64,000 nt of DNA, taken from Bacteroidota bacterium. GTDB taxonomy: Bacteria > Bacteroidota > Bacteroidia > Bacteroidales > JAGNHN01. The DNA lies in contig JAKLHK010000001.1 in the NCBI GenBank assembly GCA_022710185.1, positions 188,632-252,631 on the forward strand, in the 5' to 3' direction. Of the stretch, positions 8,729 to 17,482 are shown piece after piece. The notes below the pieces were generated by a model. That model saw only the letters and a list, made by a program, of their open reading frames with translations, did not search any database and had not been told where the DNA came from. Made by a program: the position numbers and the translations under genes. Each line of letters opens with the position of its first letter. Position 1 is the first letter of the stretch.

Positions 8729-9724
8729 ATGAGAACGTTCGGCCCCAGGTTCATCCCCTTTGTCCTTTTCACGGTATTCCTGTTGCCCGCCTGCGCAGAG
8801 AAAGAACGCAGCCAGGGCATGGTGGGCTCTTCAGGAGGGACAGCCGAAATACTGGTGGTGGCAGACAAGGCGTTGTGGGATGGACCCGCCGGGGATGCCA
8901 TCAGGGAGGTGCTCGCAACACCCGTCAGCGGAATGCCCCAGGCCGAGCCACGGTTCGACCTGATACAGATCGCTCCGGATGTCTTTGATGACACCTACCG
9001 CCTCCATCACAATATCCTCGTGGTTCAGACCGATGGCAGCCTGGACTCGGCTATGGTGGAGACCAAGCCCGACTACTGGGCCAGTCCGCAGCGCCTGATC
9101 CGCTTGCGCGCCCCTGATGCCAAAAGGATGGCCGAGGCCATAAGGATAAGGGGAGAGAACGTGAAGGAGCTGTTCACCGCTTCAGAATACCTCAGGCTGC
9201 AAAAGCTGTTCGGTGAGCTGCAGGACGTGAAACTGAGCAACCGCCTGAAAAAGACCACGGGCCTGGGCCTGATCATCCCCGGAGGGTTCTATGCGGCCAA
9301 GCTGACAGAGAACTTTGCCTGGCTGCGCAAGGAAACCAAAGACTTCAGCCAGGGGCTGCTCATCTATTTCACCCCTTACGAAGACACCACGTATTTTCAC
9401 CAGAAACTCCTGCTCAACCGTCGCGACCAGATGTGCATGATCTATGTCCCAGGTGAAAGGGAGGGTTCCTATATGCGGACGGCAGGAAGCATCGCGCCCG
9501 AAAGCCGCAGGATGCAGTTCAAGGGACGTTTTGCCGTGGAAACCCGTGGGCTTTGGGATGTTGCCGGCGACTTCATGGGAGGGCCCTTCGTCAACTATGC
9601 CATCCTCGACGAGAAGAACAACCGCATCATCTCTATGGATGCCTATGTGTATTTCCCCAACAATGATAAGCGTGACCTCATGCTTCAGCTGGAGGCGATG
9701 ATGCATACCCTTGAGCTGCCCTGA
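8729..9724 (+). CDS. DUF4837 lipoprotein
   Basis: A 331-residue protein with signal peptide and lipobox LPAC, followed by a single DUF4837 domain, a Bacteroidota family of unknown function. Visible features are a beta-rich start (AEILVVADKALWDGPAGDAI), a central 'LGLIIPGGFYAAK' and a C-terminal 'PFVNYAILDEKNNRIISMDAYVYFP' cut by shorter loops. No catalytic motif was recognised. It is the last gene of the unit with the LysM transglycosylase and is followed by a terminator, so a wall-related envelope role is suggested only by neighbourhood. Confidence 0.8.
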   Translation: MRTFGPRFIPFVLFTVFLLPACAEKERSQGMVGSSGGTAEILVVADKALWDGPAGDAIREVLATPVSGMPQAEPRFDLIQIAPDVFDDTYRLHHNILVVQTDGSLDSAMVETKPDYWASPQRLIRLRAPDAKRMAEAIRIRGENVKELFTASEYLRLQKLFGELQDVKLSNRLKKTTGLGLIIPGGFYAAKLTENFAWLRKETKDFSQGLLIYFTPYEDTTYFHQKLLLNRRDQMCMIYVPGEREGSYMRTAGSIAPESRRMQFKGRFAVETRGLWDVAGDFMGGPFVNYAILDEKNNRIISMDAYVYFPNNDKRDLMLQLEAMMHTLELP

Positions 9725-9754
9725 TCCGGCTTGATTTGATTTTTTTTATCCCAG

Positions 9755-9775
9755 GCCCTTGACAAAGGGCTTTTT
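9755..9775 (+). terminator. Rho-independent terminator after the DUF4837 gene
   Basis: Six-base GC-rich stem GCCCTT/AAGGGC with a GACA loop, directly followed by five T. It begins 30 bases after the DUF4837 stop and overlaps a possible -33 region (TTGACA at 9759) of the next promoter. Confidence 0.75.
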
Positions 9776-9782
9776 GATGTTA

Positions 9783-9790
9783 TATATTTG
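9783..9790 (+). promoter_or_regulatory. -7 promoter element TATATTTG for the tetR-led export operon
   Basis: Exact TAnnTTTG match 33 bases before the tetR ATG, with TTGACA 18 bases further upstream inside the preceding terminator hairpin. Confidence 0.55.
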
Positions 9791-9823
9791 CCCACCTGGT
9801 TTAACCATTTATAGGATAAAATC

Positions 9824-10447
9824 ATGAACGAGCGGGACAAGGGGACAGAGGAAAAGATTGTGCAGGCCGCCCGGGCGGTATTCCTCCGCAAGGGATACAA
9901 CGGGGCGCGTATGCAGGAGATCGCCGACGAGGCCGGGACCAATAAGGCGCTGCTCCATTATTATTTCCGGAGCAAGGACCGTTTGTTCGAAGTCATATTC
10001 CTACAGTCTTTCAGTCAGTTCTTCCCCAAAGTGTCAACGATCCTCACCGGCAACGAGCCCCTCCCTGTGAAGGTGGTAAGTTTCGTGGAGCATTACATTG
10101 ACCTTCTTCGCGAAAACCCTTACCTGCCCCAGTTCATCCTGAGCGAGGTCAGCCGGGATCCCGAAAGCGTCCCCCGCCTGTTCCAGGCCGCCGGACTAAA
10201 TCCGGAATGGTTTATGGGCCAGCTCGCGAACATAGGTCAAGGCGTGTTCCCTCCAGGATCGGATGTGCGTCATTTCATACTGAACATGCTTTCCATGTGC
10301 ATCTTCCCCTTTGCTGCACGCCCCCTGCTCACCCGCGTCATGTTCAGTGGAGATGATGCGGCCTATGAAAACTTCCTCGACCAACGAAAGCGCGAAGTGT
10401 CGTCTGCTTGCCTCCAGCTGTTGTCACCAACGGCCGGGCAGCGTTGA
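9824..10447 (+). CDS. TetR/AcrR-family transcriptional regulator
   Basis: A 207-residue regulator. The N-terminal helix-turn-helix is clear: 'KIVQAARAVFLRKGYNGARM' then 'QEIADEAGTNKALLHYYFRSK'. The C-terminal ligand-binding half has no assignable ligand. It heads a co-directional set of export genes, just as CecR (YbiH) heads the ybhGFSR drug/choline-type exporter operon of E. coli, so autoregulation of this operon by a transported compound is the natural inference. Confidence 0.88.
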   Translation: MNERDKGTEEKIVQAARAVFLRKGYNGARMQEIADEAGTNKALLHYYFRSKDRLFEVIFLQSFSQFFPKVSTILTGNEPLPVKVVSFVEHYIDLLRENPYLPQFILSEVSRDPESVPRLFQAAGLNPEWFMGQLANIGQGVFPPGSDVRHFILNMLSMCIFPFAARPLLTRVMFSGDDAAYENFLDQRKREVSSACLQLLSPTAGQR

Positions 10448-10469
10448 ATCACAAAATACTTACCGATTG

Positions 10470-11750
10470 ATGATGCGTAAAATACTGACCCTGATTCTGT
10501 TGATCCCGCTGGTGTTGCGCGCCCAGCAAGAGGCCGGCATCGAAGAGGTACTCCGTGCAGCGGCTCTTCATTATCCATCATCGGACGCTGAAGGGCTCTA
10601 TGATGCCACCCTGAAGGCCTCCCTGGCCGCCGAACGATCGGCCCTCTGGCCTATGGTAAACCTGGGCGGACAGGCCACCTGGCAGAGCGAAGTTACTGCG
10701 GTGGACCTGCAGTTGCCGTCTAACCTGCCCTTTCCCCTGGAGCTTGACATTCCTTCTCCTTCGAAGGACCAGTACCGGATCACGCTCGATGTGCAGCAGC
10801 GCATTTACCAGGGTGGAGCCAACGCCCTGCAAAAGCAATCCCATCAACTCGACCATGCCCTGCAGCTGGAGCAACTGAGAATCAGTACGAACCACTGGAA
10901 ACAACAGGCTTCCGATTGCTTCTATCGCATCCGCAGCCTGGAAGTAAGCCGTGGAATCGTCTCGGCCCACCGGGATGACCTCAGGTCCAGGGAAGGAATA
11001 ATCCGCAGCGCCATGGACCATGGTCTGGCTGATCAGGCCTCAGGTGCGCTCATTGCCGCTGAGATCAGCGGACTGGACCAGCAGCTGGGAGAACTGGATG
11101 CGGCCATCCATGCCCAGCGTGCTGTGCTGGTGCTGCTTACCGGCGACAGTACTCTCCACTCCCGCTCGCTTCGGCCTACCCTGATGGCGGCAGATACGGC
11201 CCGCAGCTTTGACCGGCCGGAACTGCGCTCCCTGGGACTGCGCAGCCAGCAGCTCGAGACATCCTCGGGAATGCTGGGTGCTGCCATGCTGCCATCCGTC
11301 ACCGGATTCGGTCAACTGGGTTATGGACGACCAGGACTCAACATGCTCGATGACGCCTTCGCACCCTGGGCTTTGGCCGGTATTCGTTTCAGCTGGAACC
11401 TATGGGATAACCATTTGAAGCGCCGCCGTCAGGATGCCCTCAGCCTGCAGCAACAGATCCTGTTACTTCAACAGGAATCCACCCGCCTGGGGATCGCGGC
11501 AGAGGCCGAGGCCGCAGCCACAGAAATCCGGAAATACGAAGCCCTCATCACGCAGGATGAAATACAGCTGGCCCTCCGTTCCACTGTGGTCCGGGTGTAC
11601 GGCTCCCAGTTGGAGAACGGCATCCTGACCCCGGCGGAGTACCTCCGGCAGAAGAACGAAGAAGTCAGGACCCGGCTGAAACTCGAGAACCACCGCATTG
11701 CCCTGGAGCAGTCCCTTACCAACTTCCGGTTCATCCGAGGCCTCTGGTAG
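10470..11750 (+). CDS. TolC-family outer membrane efflux protein
   Basis: A 426-residue protein with a signal peptide (MMRKILTLILLIPLVLRA) and the long heptad-rich helices of the TolC family, e.g. 'ALQKQSHQLDHALQLEQLRI' and 'LENGILTPAEYLRQKNEEVR', the latter being the conserved second-repeat motif. TolC trimers form the outer membrane and periplasmic exit duct for tripartite pumps. ATG at 10470 (or the adjacent 10473) starts the signal peptide; the upstream extension lies inside tetR. It precedes the matching adaptor gene by 21 bases. Confidence 0.87.
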   Translation: MMRKILTLILLIPLVLRAQQEAGIEEVLRAAALHYPSSDAEGLYDATLKASLAAERSALWPMVNLGGQATWQSEVTAVDLQLPSNLPFPLELDIPSPSKDQYRITLDVQQRIYQGGANALQKQSHQLDHALQLEQLRISTNHWKQQASDCFYRIRSLEVSRGIVSAHRDDLRSREGIIRSAMDHGLADQASGALIAAEISGLDQQLGELDAAIHAQRAVLVLLTGDSTLHSRSLRPTLMAADTARSFDRPELRSLGLRSQQLETSSGMLGAAMLPSVTGFGQLGYGRPGLNMLDDAFAPWALAGIRFSWNLWDNHLKRRRQDALSLQQQILLLQQESTRLGIAAEAEAAATEIRKYEALITQDEIQLALRSTVVRVYGSQLENGILTPAEYLRQKNEEVRTRLKLENHRIALEQSLTNFRFIRGLW

Positions 11751-11771
11751 TAACCTTACAAACGTACCATC

Positions 11772-12680
11772 ATGATCAAACACCTCATTCTCATATCCTC
11801 AGTAGCAGTTGCGGCCCTTATCGCCGCCTCATGCCAGCGCAAAGAGCCCTTGCCCGATGCCTACGGAAACTTTGAAGCGGTAGAGACCGTCCTCTCCGCT
11901 GAGACCAGTGGCAAGGTACTCATGGTCGCCGTGGAAGAAGGGGACCGTGTAGCGCAAGGACAACTGCTGGCCATCATTGACACTACAGATTTGGTAATCA
12001 AACAGTCGCAGCTTCAGGCTCAGCTCGCTTCCACACTGGCCCAACTTACCTCCCTTAATGCGCAGGCCGGGGTGTATGAGCAGCAGGTACAGAACCTGAG
12101 TAAAGACCTGAAGCGAACAGAAGCTATGAAACAGGAAGGAGCCGCGACGCAAAAGCAATTGGACGACCTGACCGGAGGTATAGCCTTGGCAAACAGACAG
12201 ATCGACGCCGTTATATCACAGCGTGCTTCGGTAATTGCTCAGGCCAGGGCATTGGAAGCACAGCAGGCCCAGGTGGAAGAAATGCTGAAGCGCTCGAGTG
12301 TACGCAGCCCCGTCAGTGCCACGGTCCTGAACCTTTTTACCCGGCCAGGCGAGCTGGCCGCCCCGGGTAAGGCCCTGCTGAAGCTTGCCGGGCTCGATAC
12401 CATGATCCTTCGCGTTTTCCTCAGCGGGTCCCAGCTGAGTGCAGTGCAGCTTAACCAGGAGGTTGAGGTGCTGGTGGACGAAGCCGATGGCAGCCTGCGC
12501 AAACTCAGTGGCCGGATCAGCCATATCGCAGGGGAGGCCGAATTCACCCCGAAGACCATACAGACGCGGGACGAACGCACCGATCTGGTATATGCTGTTG
12601 AAATTCGTGTTAAGAACGATGGACGCTTACGCATCGGCATGCCGGCAGAAGTCAGGACCTCTATCGATCCATCGAAATAA
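11772..12680 (+). CDS. HlyD/YbhG-family membrane fusion lipoprotein
   Basis: A 302-residue periplasmic adaptor. Lipoprotein signal with lipobox AASC, a split biotinyl-lipoyl domain (ETSGKVLMVAVEEGDRVAQG and later SVRSPVSATVLNLFTRPGEL), a coiled-coil hairpin between them (about residues 75-165) and a final beta-barrel. This is the architecture of YbhG/HlyD adaptors, which connect an inner-membrane ABC exporter to TolC. Its place between tolC and the ABC genes supports that. Confidence 0.88.
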   Translation: MIKHLILISSVAVAALIAASCQRKEPLPDAYGNFEAVETVLSAETSGKVLMVAVEEGDRVAQGQLLAIIDTTDLVIKQSQLQAQLASTLAQLTSLNAQAGVYEQQVQNLSKDLKRTEAMKQEGAATQKQLDDLTGGIALANRQIDAVISQRASVIAQARALEAQQAQVEEMLKRSSVRSPVSATVLNLFTRPGELAAPGKALLKLAGLDTMILRVFLSGSQLSAVQLNQEVEVLVDEADGSLRKLSGRISHIAGEAEFTPKTIQTRDERTDLVYAVEIRVKNDGRLRIGMPAEVRTSIDPSK

Positions 12681-12685
12681 ATATA

Positions 12686-12693
12686 TATCTTTC
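12686..12693 (+). promoter_or_regulatory. Candidate -7 element TATCTTTC for the DUF2147 gene
   Basis: One mismatch from TAnnTTTG, 29 bases before the ATG at 12723; an internal promoter could let the DUF2147-ABC genes be expressed apart from tetR-tolC-hlyD. Confidence 0.4.
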
Positions 12694-12722
12694 AGAACTT
12701 TACCTAACCAAAATCAGACCCT

Positions 12723-13178
12723 ATGAAAAAAATGATGATGATGCCTGCCCTGCTTCTTCTGCTTCCATTGTTCCATACGGGAGCCCAGACGGCCAAGGCA
12801 GACGACCTGATTGGGAAGTGGCTGAATGCCGACAAGGACGCCCACATCCAGGTGTACAAGGAAAAAGGCAAGTTCTACGGAAAGATCGTCTGGCTCAAAG
12901 AGCCCATCGACCCGGAGACGGGCAAGCCCAAGCGCGACAAGCTCAATCCGGAGGAAAAACTCCGCTCCCGCCCCACCCTGGGACTGGTCATACTGAAGGA
13001 CTTCCTCTTCACCGGCAGTGAATGGGAGTACGGGACGATTTATGATCCCAAGTCGGGCAATACCTATAAGTGCTATATAAAGCTCGATGGGCGCAGCAAG
13101 ATCTTCGTGAGGGGATACATCGGTAAGGCCTGGATGGGCCTGGGCCGGACCACGGAGTGGACCCGTGTGGCGGAATAG
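12723..13178 (+). CDS. DUF2147 secreted protein
   Basis: A 151-residue protein with a signal peptide ending near HTGAQ and one DUF2147 domain: 'DLIGKWLNADKDAHIQVYKE', 'GKFYGKIVWL', and the closing 'YIGKAWMGLGRTTEW'. The domain is a small beta-barrel-like fold common in Bacteroidota and Proteobacteria, function unknown; no catalytic residues are evident. It sits between the adaptor and the ATPases of the export operon, which is unusual and may mean it is a passenger or a periplasmic binding accessory. Confidence 0.82.
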   Translation: MKKMMMMPALLLLLPLFHTGAQTAKADDLIGKWLNADKDAHIQVYKEKGKFYGKIVWLKEPIDPETGKPKRDKLNPEEKLRSRPTLGLVILKDFLFTGSEWEYGTIYDPKSGNTYKCYIKLDGRSKIFVRGYIGKAWMGLGRTTEWTRVAE

Positions 13179-13224
13179 CCTCAGCCATACAGGGGAGTAC
13201 AGGGCAGAAAACATGGGTTAGAGG

Positions 13225-14163
13225 ATGAAAACGGCGGTCAGGGTTTGGGAGCTGGAAAAGCGCTACGGGTCAACCCTGGCGCTGGATGGCCTTGATTTCT
13301 CGATAGGTTCGGGCGAGCTGTTCGGCTTCATCGGGCCAGACGGGGCCGGAAAGACCAGTCTTTTTCGGATCCTCACCACCCTGCTGCTTCCTGACCGGGG
13401 GGGCGCGGCGGTGTTGGGTATGGATGTGGTACGCGACCTGCGCGAGGTGCGCAAAGTGATCGGCTACATGCCCGGACGCTTCTCGCTATACCAGGACCTG
13501 AGCGTTAAGGAAAACCTGTCGTTTTTTGCCACTGTGTTCGGCACCACGGTAGCGGAGAACTATGAGCTGGTGAGGGACATCTATGGTCAGATTGAGCCCT
13601 ACCGTGACCGTCTGGCCGGCAAGCTGAGCGGAGGGATGAAACAGAAGCTGGCCCTTTCCTGCGCCCTGATCCACCGGCCCGGGATCCTCATCCTGGATGA
13701 ACCGACAACCGGGGTGGATGCGGTATCGCGCAGGGAGTTCTGGGATATGCTGCAGCGTCTTCGTGATGAAGGGCTTACCATACTGGTGTCCACTCCATAT
13801 ATGGATGAGGCGAGTCGCTGCGACCGTGTGGCCCTGATGCAATCGGGGCGTATCCTGGGCATGGACAGTCCGGCCGCCATCGCAGCTTCCTTTCCAAAAC
13901 CCCTGTATAAGCTCAGGGCCGGCGACATGTACCGCCTGTACGGTGCCCTTCGCGAGTTTCCCGCCACCGCTTCGGTTTACCGTTTCGGCCAAGACCTCCA
14001 CCTTACGGCCGGCCAGGGGATGATACCAGACCAGGATCTCCTTCCCTACCTCCAGGCCCAGGGCCTGGACGACGTGGTGGTGGCCCCTTGTACCCCGGGA
14101 ATTGAGGACTGCTTCATGGAGTTACTTTCTGAAAACCAGAATCAGCATGATGCCAGGAGATAA
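13225..14163 (+). CDS. ABC exporter ATP-binding protein 1 (YbhF N-half type, lacks H-switch His)
   Basis: A 312-residue ATPase. Walker A GPDGAGKT (37-44), signature LSGGM (134-138) and Walker B LILDE (155-159, catalytic Glu159) are intact. The H-switch position is Pro191 (STPYMDEA) where active ATPases have His. The last 90 residues are a regulatory-like extension without motif. With the following gene it equals the two halves of E. coli YbhF split in two, and the two seem complementary: this one supplies the good signature, the partner the good His. It should power export of a hydrophobic compound through the two permeases downstream. The partner gene start overlaps this stop. Confidence 0.9.
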   Translation: MKTAVRVWELEKRYGSTLALDGLDFSIGSGELFGFIGPDGAGKTSLFRILTTLLLPDRGGAAVLGMDVVRDLREVRKVIGYMPGRFSLYQDLSVKENLSFFATVFGTTVAENYELVRDIYGQIEPYRDRLAGKLSGGMKQKLALSCALIHRPGILILDEPTTGVDAVSRREFWDMLQRLRDEGLTILVSTPYMDEASRCDRVALMQSGRILGMDSPAAIAASFPKPLYKLRAGDMYRLYGALREFPATASVYRFGQDLHLTAGQGMIPDQDLLPYLQAQGLDDVVVAPCTPGIEDCFMELLSENQNQHDARR

Positions 14164-14908
14164 GCGGGATATCATCGTAGTGGAAGATCTGGTGAAGCGG
14201 TTCGGAAGCTTCGTGGCTAACGATCATCTGAACTTCAGGGTAAGCCGGGGAGAGATCTTCGGGTTCCTTGGGGCGAACGGGGCCGGCAAGACTACCGCCA
14301 TCCGCATCCTCTGCGGACTGTCGAAACCGACCTCTGGTAAGGTCCTTGTCGCGGGCCAGGATGTGGGCACCCGTCCAGAAAAGGTTAAACGGAGCATCGG
14401 ATATATGAGCCAGCGCTTTTCGTTGTATGAGGACCTCACCGTGACCGAAAACATCCGCTTCTATGCCGGCATCTACGGGCTGGGGCCGGCCCTCATCAGG
14501 GAACGGACGGCGGCACTCCTGCACCGCCTCGAACTGGAGCATGCCGCCGACAAACTTATTTCTTCCCTTCCCCTGGGCTGGAAACAAAAGCTGGCCTTCT
14601 CCCTCGCCATCTTCCATGAACCTGCCATCGTTTTCCTGGATGAACCTACCGGAGGGGTAGATCCGGTGACCCGCCGTCAATTCTGGGACCTTATCTACGA
14701 CGCGGCAAGCAAAGGCATCACCGTATTCGTCACCACCCACTACATGGACGAGGCCGAATACTGCGACAGGGTCTGCATCATGGTCGATGGCCGCATCGAA
14801 GCCCTGGGAAGCCCTGAGGAGCTTAAGGCCCGGATGGGTGCGGCAGATATGGATGAGGTATTCGTGAAACTGGCCCGCAAAGCCATCCCCAGGACAGAAC
14901 AGGTATGA
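14147..14908 (+). CDS. ABC exporter ATP-binding protein 2 (YbhF C-half type, degenerate signature)
   Basis: A 253-residue ATPase. Walker A GANGAGKT (42-49), Walker B VFLDE (162-166) and the H-switch His198 (TTHYMDEA) are intact, but the signature is LPLGW (141-145) instead of LSGGQ. Paired with ATPase 1 this leaves one full ATP site (this Walker A, B and His with the partner's LSGGM) and one degenerate site. ATG codons at 14147 and 14150 both overlap the previous gene; earlier in-frame codons back to 14102 are less likely. Its stop overlaps the permease start (ATGA), so expression is tightly coupled. Confidence 0.9.
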   Translation: MMPGDKRDIIVVEDLVKRFGSFVANDHLNFRVSRGEIFGFLGANGAGKTTAIRILCGLSKPTSGKVLVAGQDVGTRPEKVKRSIGYMSQRFSLYEDLTVTENIRFYAGIYGLGPALIRERTAALLHRLELEHAADKLISSLPLGWKQKLAFSLAIFHEPAIVFLDEPTGGVDPVTRRQFWDLIYDAASKGITVFVTTHYMDEAEYCDRVCIMVDGRIEALGSPEELKARMGAADMDEVFVKLARKAIPRTEQV

Positions 14909-16011
14909 AGCGCTTCATTGGATTTGTATTGAAGGAGTTCCGGCACATCCTGCGCGACCGGAGGACCATGCTCATCCTCTTCGGCCTGCCCGTGGCCCAG
15001 CTGATCATCTTCGGTTATGTGGTCACCAACGAACTCAGGGATATCAGCGTAGCCGTAGTGGACCTCTCCCGCGATGAGGCCACCGCAGCCATCACCGATA
15101 AAGTGTTCTCCTCCGGGTATTTCATCCTGGATGCCTGGTACCCGGCCACCGTGGATGTGGAAGCCCTGTTCCGGCAGGGGGACATCAAGCAGGTGATCGT
15201 GTTCGGAGAGGACTTCGCCGGCAGGCTGCAGCGGGGGGAAACGGCCGATGTCCAATTGCTGGCAGATGCCTCTGATGCCAATACTGCCAACCTGGTGGTC
15301 AATTACACCTCCGGCATCATCTATTCCTACCTGGAAAGCCGTGGAGCCCAGGGCAGCATGCCCACGGCCCTGGTGCCCTTGAGTCATATGGAGTTCAACC
15401 CTTCACTGATGGGGGTCTTTATGTTTGTTCCAGGTACCATGGCCCTGATCCTGATGCTGGTATCGGCCATGATGACCTCTATCTCCATCGCCCGTGAAAA
15501 AGAGCTGGGGACCATGGAGACCCTGCTGGCCTCACCCCTGAAGCCGCTGCAGATCATTCTGGGTAAGGTCGCCCCCTATGTGGCCCTGTCCATCATCAAC
15601 GCCATCACCATTATCCTGCTCGGTTACTTCGTCTTCGGGGTGCCAGTGAAGGGAAGTGTGGTGCTGCTGCTGGCAGAATGCACCTTGTTTATCATGCTGG
15701 CCCTATCCCTGGGGATCTTCATTTCCACCATCAGTACCAGCCAGCAAATGGCCATGTTCATCTCCATGTTCGCCCTGATGCTCCCCACCCTCCTCCTCTC
15801 CGGCTTCATCTTTCCCATCGAGAACATGCCGGCCATCCTTCAGTGGCTTAGCTATGTCATGCCTCCACGTTGGTTTATCGTGGTGATCAAAAACATCATG
15901 ATCAAGGGAACGGGTTTCGCTTATGTCTGGAAGGAGACCTTGGTAATGGCCGGAATGATGACGCTCTTTATTGTTTTGAGCCTTAAGAATTTCAAGATAA
16001 GACTGGCTTAA
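14905..16011 (+). CDS. ABC-2 type exporter permease (YbhS/YbhR-like)
   Basis: A 368-residue ABC-2 permease: one N-terminal membrane helix (MLILFGLPVAQLIIFGYVVT), a periplasmic domain of about 130 residues, then five helices. The conserved 'SIAREKELGTMETLLASPL' cytoplasmic coupling segment is clear, with 'LLLSGFIFPIENMP' and 'LSYVMPPRWFI' near the end. It overlaps ATPase 2 by 4 bases. With the second permease (16322) it should form the heterodimeric channel. Confidence 0.9.
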   Translation: MKRFIGFVLKEFRHILRDRRTMLILFGLPVAQLIIFGYVVTNELRDISVAVVDLSRDEATAAITDKVFSSGYFILDAWYPATVDVEALFRQGDIKQVIVFGEDFAGRLQRGETADVQLLADASDANTANLVVNYTSGIIYSYLESRGAQGSMPTALVPLSHMEFNPSLMGVFMFVPGTMALILMLVSAMMTSISIAREKELGTMETLLASPLKPLQIILGKVAPYVALSIINAITIILLGYFVFGVPVKGSVVLLLAECTLFIMLALSLGIFISTISTSQQMAMFISMFALMLPTLLLSGFIFPIENMPAILQWLSYVMPPRWFIVVIKNIMIKGTGFAYVWKETLVMAGMMTLFIVLSLKNFKIRLA

Positions 16012-16022
16012 CGGCCCACGGT

Positions 16023-16319
16023 ATGGCAAAACATAAGGAAGGTCCGCTCCGCCCGGTATTCATCCGGGATACTGCTCCGGTAGAAATGGACGCAGCGCCC
16101 GGAAAGTACTTTTGGTGCGCCTGCGGCCGCTCGCGCAAGGCACCCTTCTGCGACGGGTCTCACCATAAGACGGGCATACGCCCCCTGCGGGTGGTACTGG
16201 AAGAAAGTGCGAGGGTTTGGTGGTGTAACTGCAAGCATACCTCAACCCCTCCCTGGTGCGATGGCACGCACCATCAGTTGAAGGGAAAGGAAGGACAACT
16301 GGCCGAAGAACGAATCTGA
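16023..16319 (+). CDS. Double CDGSH-type iron-sulfur protein
   Basis: A 98-residue protein with two complete CDGSH iron-sulfur motifs: CACGRSRKAPFCDGSHH and CNCKHTSTPPWCDGTHH. Each has the C-x-C, Cys and His ligand set that binds a [2Fe-2S] cluster. Tandem-motif members in bacteria are soluble, redox-active and of largely unknown role. It lies 11 bases after one ABC permease and 2 bases before the next, so it is part of the operon. There is no export signal, so it should be cytoplasmic. Confidence 0.9.
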   Translation: MAKHKEGPLRPVFIRDTAPVEMDAAPGKYFWCACGRSRKAPFCDGSHHKTGIRPLRVVLEESARVWWCNCKHTSTPPWCDGTHHQLKGKEGQLAEERI

Positions 16320-16321
16320 CC

Positions 16322-17455
16322 ATGCGTACCATACTCATTATCATACGCAAAGAGTTTATCCAGATCTTCCGGAACAGGACTATGCTGCCCATCATCTTCC
16401 TGGTTCCGCTGATCCAGCTCATCATTCTTGTGAATGCGGCCACCCTGGAGATGAAGCACATCGATCTGCTGATTGTCGACCGTGACCTTTCCTCCAGCTC
16501 CCGTTTTCTCGGCAGCAAGTTCAAGGGATCCCCCTTCTTCCGTATGCTGGAAGGAGATCAGGGACCGGGATCGGTCACTTCCCTGCTGCTCAGTGACCGG
16601 GCTGATGTGATCCTGGTGATTCCGCCAGGATTTGAACGGGAGTTCATCCGCGGACTGCAGAGCGGCCAGTCCGATCCTTCGGCCAGGGTACAGCTCAGGG
16701 TCAACGCCATCAATGCCACGGCGGCAGGACTGTCCGAGGCCTATGCCCGGCAGATTCTACGGCAGGCCGGCTCCGAGCTCATGGCCACTATGGCTCCCGG
16801 GGCTTCCCTGATGCCAGGGATACGCATCACGCCCGCTTTCTGGTACAACCCCGAGCTGAATTATAAGGTCTTCATGGTGCCGGGCATCCTGGTCATCCTC
16901 GTCACCATTATGGGGATGTTCCTTTCTGCGCTCAACCTGGTGAGGGAAAAGGAGATCGGCACGATAGAGCAGATCAACGTTACCCCTATCCGCAAATACC
17001 AGTTCATCGTAGGCAAACTGGTGCCGTTCTGGCTTATTGCGCTGTTCGAGCTGGGTTTCGGATTGTTTCTGGGTTGGCTGCTGTTCCGTATCCCGCTGGA
17101 AGGAAGCTTATGGCTGCTGTTTGCCTTCGCAGGCACCTACCTCATCGCGGTCATGGGCATTGGCCTGTTCATCTCCGCCATCTCATCCAACCAGCAGCAG
17201 GTGATGTTCATCTCCTTTTTCTTCATGCTCACCTTCATCCTGATGAGCGGGATATTCACGCCAACGGAAAGCATGCCCGACATCGCGCAATACCTTAATG
17301 TGATCAACCCCTTTTCCTACTTCATGCGGGTGATCCGCATGGTGTTGCTGAAGGGTTCCCAGTTCGGGGATATATCCCGGGAGTTCATTGCCATAGCCGT
17401 GTATGGCATGGTGGCCACAGGTTTGGCAGTATGGAGGTACCGAAAAACGGCATAG
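16322..17455 (+). CDS. ABC-2 type exporter permease (second subunit)
   Basis: A 377-residue permease with the same layout as the gene at 14905: N-terminal helix (TMLPIIFLVPLIQLIILVNA), a periplasmic loop, and five helices with 'NLVREKEIGTIEQINVTPI' coupling segment and 'LMSGIFTPTESMP'. The two permeases are clearly related, as YbhS and YbhR are. ATG at 16322 begins the family N-terminus; the frame extends upstream into the CDGSH gene but that part is not protein-like. It is the last gene of the export operon and converges with the flippase gene. Confidence 0.9.
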   Translation: MRTILIIIRKEFIQIFRNRTMLPIIFLVPLIQLIILVNAATLEMKHIDLLIVDRDLSSSSRFLGSKFKGSPFFRMLEGDQGPGSVTSLLLSDRADVILVIPPGFEREFIRGLQSGQSDPSARVQLRVNAINATAAGLSEAYARQILRQAGSELMATMAPGASLMPGIRITPAFWYNPELNYKVFMVPGILVILVTIMGMFLSALNLVREKEIGTIEQINVTPIRKYQFIVGKLVPFWLIALFELGFGLFLGWLLFRIPLEGSLWLLFAFAGTYLIAVMGIGLFISAISSNQQQVMFISFFFMLTFILMSGIFTPTESMPDIAQYLNVINPFSYFMRVIRMVLLKGSQFGDISREFIAIAVYGMVATGLAVWRYRKTA

Positions 17456-17482
17456 GGGGCGAGAGGAAGTCTAACTTACTGT

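Noticed and set aside
13225..17455. Export operon acquired recently by transfer
   Set aside because: Base composition looks like that of neighbours, no mobility genes or direct repeats flank it; vertical origin is just as likely.
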